From NCBI GenBank assembly GCA_022711405.1, contig JAKLFC010000006.1, positions 115,638 to 179,637 on the forward strand: a stretch of 64,000 bases of DNA, in the 5' to 3' direction. Made by a program: the position numbers and the translations under genes. Origin of the DNA: Bacteroidota bacterium. GTDB lineage: Bacteria > Bacteroidota > Bacteroidia > Bacteroidales > JAGONC01. Below, piece after piece: positions 60,538 to 64,000 of this stretch. The first letter of the stretch is position 1, and each line of letters begins with the position of its first letter. The notes under the pieces were generated by a model that worked only from the letters and a program-made list of their open reading frames with translations, was not told the DNA's origin and ran no database searches.

Positions 60538-61572
60538 TCAGATTAAAGGTATCTTAACCGAAAAGCAGGATTCATCTTCATTGACCTGTACAGGTTTATC
60601 CGTCAGAAATGCATAACGGCTGACGATGCTAGGAAGGCCAAAGCCTGATGAAATAGCGTTTTCATCCTTCCTCTGGAGGTTGTTGGTCACCACCAGATAT
60701 TCGTGTTCATCAATAAACAATCGGATGGTCAGCGGTTTGCTGGCGGAGGCCACGTTGTGCTTGATGGCATTTTCAATGAGCAGCTGGAGGGCAGCAGGGA
60801 CGATTTGCCGGCTCCCGTAATGGTCCGGGATACTTTCTTCAAGGAACAGTCGGTTCTGATGGCGAAGCTGAAGTAAAAACATGTACGATCGCATGAATAG
60901 TAGCTCATCCTTCAGGTCGACTGTATCTTTTTCACGGGTATCCAGGATATACCGGTAGACGTCAGAAAGTTCCCTGATGAACTGGCTTGCCTTCACGGGA
61001 TCTTCATGGATGAGTGAAGAAAGGGTATTCAGGCTGTTGAATAGAAAATGCGGATTGACCTGTGCACGCAGTGTTTCGAATTTTGATTCCGCATTCTCTT
61101 TCCTGAACCGTTCCACCTGGACCTGTGAAAACCTCCACTTCCGGATTAGAAAAATGCCCAGATCCCAGAGTACAATCCCGGTGACGATCAATAATCCGAA
61201 GAAGGCAATGATCACTTCGTCGCTGAACCGGACAAAAGTACCTCCGGAAAAGGTCAGCATCCAGATCCAGCGGATACATGAGGTGATCATCAGTGAAAGG
61301 GCAAATCCCAGTAAAATCTCAATAATGGCCCTTGTCCAGAGACCATCCTCCCAGCGCACCTTCCTGTTCAGCTTTAGGATCACCAGCCTGAAGGCCTCTC
61401 CACCCAGCAGCACCCCTGCCACAGGATAGAGATACGATGACCAGGAACTGAAGATCCGGTGCCAGGGATAGATCAGTGCGAATGTAACATCGATCAGGAA
61501 GCTGCAGAAAATGCCTGTGGCCAGTAATCCCACCCAGCGCACCAGTGGATTGCGAAAAACAGGCTCATTCAT
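60538..61572 (-). CDS. LytS/YesM-type membrane histidine kinase
   Basis: The protein has about 344 residues from MNEPVFRNPL, chosen because AAGGA stands 4 nt before this ATG; Met codons at 61590 and 61644 are alternatives. Four TM helices lie in the first 170 residues. The phospho-His motif is in LRAQVNPHFLFNSLNTLSSL, and the ATPase domain carries ALQLLIENAIKHNV and GFGLPSIVSRYAFL. It forms a pair with the LytTR regulator. Confidence 0.92.
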   Translation of the reverse strand: MNEPVFRNPLVRWVGLLATGIFCSFLIDVTFALIYPWHRIFSSWSSYLYPVAGVLLGGEAFRLVILKLNRKVRWEDGLWTRAIIEILLGFALSLMITSCIRWIWMLTFSGGTFVRFSDEVIIAFFGLLIVTGIVLWDLGIFLIRKWRFSQVQVERFRKENAESKFETLRAQVNPHFLFNSLNTLSSLIHEDPVKASQFIRELSDVYRYILDTREKDTVDLKDELLFMRSYMFLLQLRHQNRLFLEESIPDHYGSRQIVPAALQLLIENAIKHNVASASKPLTIRLFIDEHEYLVVTNNLQRKDENAISSGFGLPSIVSRYAFLTDKPVQVNEDESCFSVKIPLI

Positions 61573-61703
61573 CGGATCCTTATAAGACATGCCATTGAAC
61601 GCTTTATGGTCATCAAATGTACGAATTAAAGGTCTGGTGAACAAACCTGTACCCGTATTTCAAAGAACAGCATAACATCGAAAACAGCCGGGACATCCAT
61701 GTG

Positions 61704-62078
61704 TTAATTTTTAGCCAGTGATTCCTGGGGATTGGTCACAGGACTGGAGAATACGATCCCATCATGAGAGCTGACACGGATCTCGTAAGGGCCGTCGGGG
61801 CATTCGCTCAGATCGAACTGCAATTTGACATTGTTGATCTTCTTATATCTCCTGTTGACCAGAAGATCTCCTTTGGCGTCATATAAGCCTACGTTGACTA
61901 CCTCCTCAGGAACCTTTACCATACGGAACGTGAGTAATCCATCCTGGCTGGTGTAAACAACGCACTCAACAGGCTCGTTCTTTCCAGCTACGGAATCGGC
62001 CGGTGTCAATGCCTGGCCATAACCTGTGGTCATCCCTAAGAAAAGGACACTCAGAACTGTTAACATTTGTGTTTTCAT
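61704..62078 (-). CDS. Secreted hypothetical protein (124 aa)
   Basis: The signal peptide ends at TGYGQ|A. The mature part of about 100 residues is beta-rich (VECVVYTSQDGLLTFRMVKV, VGLYDAKGDLLVNRRY, GPYEIRVSS). It reads like a single Ig-like or T9SS-tail-like sandwich, but no clear sorting motif is present. I do not recognise the family. Confidence 0.6.
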   Translation of the reverse strand: MKTQMLTVLSVLFLGMTTGYGQALTPADSVAGKNEPVECVVYTSQDGLLTFRMVKVPEEVVNVGLYDAKGDLLVNRRYKKINNVKLQFDLSECPDGPYEIRVSSHDGIVFSSPVTNPQESLAKN

Positions 62079-62220
62079 GGCAACTTAATTTTGGTGGTCA
62101 ATAACATTGTGAATGAAACATGATCCAAAATTAGGTTCATTCCATCGCCTGGGAAACCGAAAAGCTGTGAAGTGTCGGATACGGAGTGTGAAGTGCAATA
62201 ATGAAAAAGTGAACCGTTAT

Positions 62221-62703
62221 CTATCCGAACATGATCTGGTCAGTGCTGTCATAATGCACCAGTTCATCATGAAAGCGCAGCTCGGCATTAAAGCAGTCGA
62301 CACGGTTGCAGATAAGGATGCAGTTGGAATAGTTGATCTTTTCATCCATGAAGATGGTCACCAGATGTCCTCCGCAGGAGCATGGGTGGTACAGCGGAAA
62401 GGGTTTTTCGCATACAGGACACAGGATCTGGAGAATATCGCCCTTTTTCAGGTCGATGTCATAGGATATCCTGCTTTTCACTCCATATACGGGGCTGAGT
62501 GCCACCAGCCCTGTCTGATCCCCTTTCCTCACCTTTAACAAAATCCCTTCATAGCCGTCAAAAATGGCCCTGGAACTGACAAGGTTATGGCCCTCGGGAC
62601 AGTAACACTGGCTGATGACAAGCAGCGATGATACCTTGCTGAAAGCTTTGGTGCGCTCTGGTGTCGGGATGAACAGCATGCCTTTTTTATTGTACAGTGC
62701 CAT
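62221..62703 (-). CDS. Cysteine-rich hypothetical protein, putative zinc ribbon
   Basis: The protein has 160 residues and no signal peptide. Cys-rich segments CYCPEGHN, ILCPVCEKPFPLYHPCSCGGH and LICNRVDC may form one or two zinc sites. A hydrophobic strand (GLVALSPVYGVKSRISY) separates them. I do not recognise the family and nothing nearby points to a role. Confidence 0.6.
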   Translation of the reverse strand: MALYNKKGMLFIPTPERTKAFSKVSSLLVISQCYCPEGHNLVSSRAIFDGYEGILLKVRKGDQTGLVALSPVYGVKSRISYDIDLKKGDILQILCPVCEKPFPLYHPCSCGGHLVTIFMDEKINYSNCILICNRVDCFNAELRFHDELVHYDSTDQIMFG

Positions 62704-62856
62704 GATGGGTTGGATTTTAGTATTTCGAATTCAGTATTCTGTATTTGGTAATTGGGGGTAATGAATTATGAGATAAATATAAATCATATCTTCCTCCTAT
62801 GCAATGGGGAGGGTGATATTTCTTTGATTTTCCTGCAGGTTTAAACAATAACTATA

Positions 62857-63867
62857 TCATTCTCCCAGCTGTAACTGGCATCTCTGAATCTGATAGACAA
62901 TATCCCTGAATAATTTGTTCCTTTCACGTTCAGCGGTCCCACTCAACAGTGTGGATCGGTTAATGATATTATGAGCCCACTGCTGGTTTTGCATAAAATA
63001 TCCCCGGTGTCCTGATTTCATCAGATTGATCGCGTTGGTGGTGATGTAGGTCATTTTCTGCTCATGGGATGAAAACAGGATGGTATTATCCGTTAGCACA
63101 AGGTCATTGTAATAACAAAGGAAAGTTCCCCCCTGATTCACCGGTTCTGTACCATAAAGGAACTTATATCCCAGTTCCGCCTGTTGTTTCAGGTGCCCTA
63201 CAAGGCGAAGCAGGGAATTGCAAAGCCCGATCGCATCGCCTCTGCTTTGAAAGAATCCTGATATATAGTAATAGATGATCTGTTTGAGCACGCTGTTCAG
63301 GATCTCAGCTGTAAACAGTTCGGTGGTCGGGATCCGGACATAGGCCTTAAGGATCCGGCTTACCGTCTCATCACCGAGTCGGCCAATGCGGTCAAATGAG
63401 AATGTAGCATCTTGATATTGTTTGAATTGCAAGTTTGACTTACCCCAGAAGAAAAACTTGAAAGCGGCAATTTCAGGGAACTGCAGTACATGGAGCAGGT
63501 TGAGCTCATTCAGCATGAAAATGATATGGGGCATGCCTGACCTTGCCGCTAATTCGAAATCCAGCATGATCGAGTGAAGGTATTCGCCAAAGCCAAACTT
63601 CTCTTCATCAAGCACATAACTGTCAAAACAGATCCCTGATGATGGTATGCTGAACAGTTTGTCGGCCGAGATCCGGTATGTGTGACACAACAGATAGAAC
63701 TCATCCAGCGACAGGCTTTTCTGTCCGTTCATCCTACGGTACACGCTGTCGGTACTGATCCTAAGGATATCCGCCACCTCTTCGGCCAGCGATCTGCCGG
63801 GAGTCAATGCTGCAGCTATCTCCCTGAAAAGCTGAAACTGAATATCCCTATGTAGATCCATCGACAT
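62857..63867 (-). CDS. HTH transcriptional regulator-like protein
   Basis: The protein has about 336 residues from MSMDLHRDIQF; an in-frame Met at 63897 adds ten. An N-terminal helix-turn-helix lies at about 18-65 (SLAEEVADILRISTDSVYRRMNGQKSLSLDEFYLLCH). A long helical C-terminal part of unknown function follows. This architecture, an XRE-like HTH plus an unknown helical domain, is common in Bacteroidota. It reads away from the gene starting at 63991. Confidence 0.75.
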   Translation of the reverse strand: MSMDLHRDIQFQLFREIAAALTPGRSLAEEVADILRISTDSVYRRMNGQKSLSLDEFYLLCHTYRISADKLFSIPSSGICFDSYVLDEEKFGFGEYLHSIMLDFELAARSGMPHIIFMLNELNLLHVLQFPEIAAFKFFFWGKSNLQFKQYQDATFSFDRIGRLGDETVSRILKAYVRIPTTELFTAEILNSVLKQIIYYYISGFFQSRGDAIGLCNSLLRLVGHLKQQAELGYKFLYGTEPVNQGGTFLCYYNDLVLTDNTILFSSHEQKMTYITTNAINLMKSGHRGYFMQNQQWAHNIINRSTLLSGTAERERNKLFRDIVYQIQRCQLQLGE

Positions 63868-63990
63868 ATTTTTGTTAAACCTACATAAAAATTTCATTTA
63901 TACAGAGACTTCATAAAAATCGAGCCGCTGCTGTAACCTGTTTTTTACGTGCTCGTAGCACAATTTGAAAAACTTTTAAAAAGAAACAGT

Positions 63991-64000
63991 ATGAAAACAG
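63991..64000 (+). CDS. Start of a gene cut by the window edge
   Basis: ATGAAAACAG reads MKT and follows an AAAAAGAAACAGT leader, as expected for a Bacteroidota start, probably a signal-peptide gene. Nothing more is visible. Confidence 0.35.

Noticed and set aside
1..64000. Retron, diversity-generating retroelement, transposase or rRNA
   Set aside because: No reverse transcriptase, transposase motif or rRNA sequence was recognised in any frame.

Overview
The window reads as a chromosomal segment of an uncultured, probably anaerobic member of the Bacteroidota. Supporting signs are a complete SusC/SusD/SusE-type polysaccharide locus, repeated promoter boxes of the TAnnTTTG class, FISUMP-type surface modules, ORF6N-domain gene clusters, a tmRNA with a GENNFALAA tag and the general lack of Shine-Dalgarno sequences. 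No rRNA, prophage, integrase, transposase or CRISPR array was seen.

Layout. 1-2.1 kb: end of a class III nucleotide cyclase gene, a tandem UspA protein and tmRNA. 2.1-5.6 kb: an unknown gene, then four ORF6N genes or gene remnants shuffled among short repeats. 5.6-12.8 kb: sbcD-sbcC, two unrelated HNH nuclease genes and a HIT hydrolase. 12.8-14.6 kb: an AbiE-type toxin/antitoxin pair bracketed by 105-bp direct repeats. 14.8-21.4 kb: small envelope proteins, arginine decarboxylase, a Fur/PerR-type regulator with peroxiredoxin, and an AspT/YidE transporter. 21.6-28.5 kb: a seven-gene operon for an Mvh-type [NiFe] hydrogenase joined to HdrABC, probably a flavin-based electron-bifurcating complex, with unusually strong ribosome binding sites. 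28.8-38.4 kb: SusC/D/E with a secreted GH13 amylase and a PHP-type phosphodiesterase. 38.5-41.2 kb: a double-length tryptophanase-family protein whose N-terminal half lacks the PLP lysine. 42.7 kb: tRNA-Met and its terminator. 43.5-50.0 kb: two large paralogous secreted repeat proteins; the first is broken or switched by a C-tract in its signal-peptide region. 50.2-53.6 kb: HEAT-like, double-VOC and GT39-like proteins. 53.9-57.3 kb: dihaem cytochrome c convergent with a CopA/CopZ-like copper module. 57.5-61.6 kb: lipoprotein GH13 amylase, starch-binding-like lipoprotein and a LytTR/LytS two-component pair. 61.7-64 kb: small proteins and an HTH regulator.

How the genes work together. Two starch/alpha-glucan clusters (SusCDE plus GH13; GH13 plus CBM20-like lipoprotein) point to alpha-glucan use. 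The Mvh-Hdr operon points to hydrogen-linked anaerobic redox balance, with peroxiredoxin under a peroxide- or iron-sensing regulator as oxidative defence. SbcCD, the HNH genes and AbiE form a loose genome-defence stretch.

The most unusual theme is the intergenic DNA. Several short repeat families (heptamer arrays, octamer arrays, CAAATTCC-type repeats, AAATCAAATATC-type repeats, GC hairpins) recur across the window. They often begin inside or at a stop codon, and one copy lies in frame inside a membrane-protein gene.
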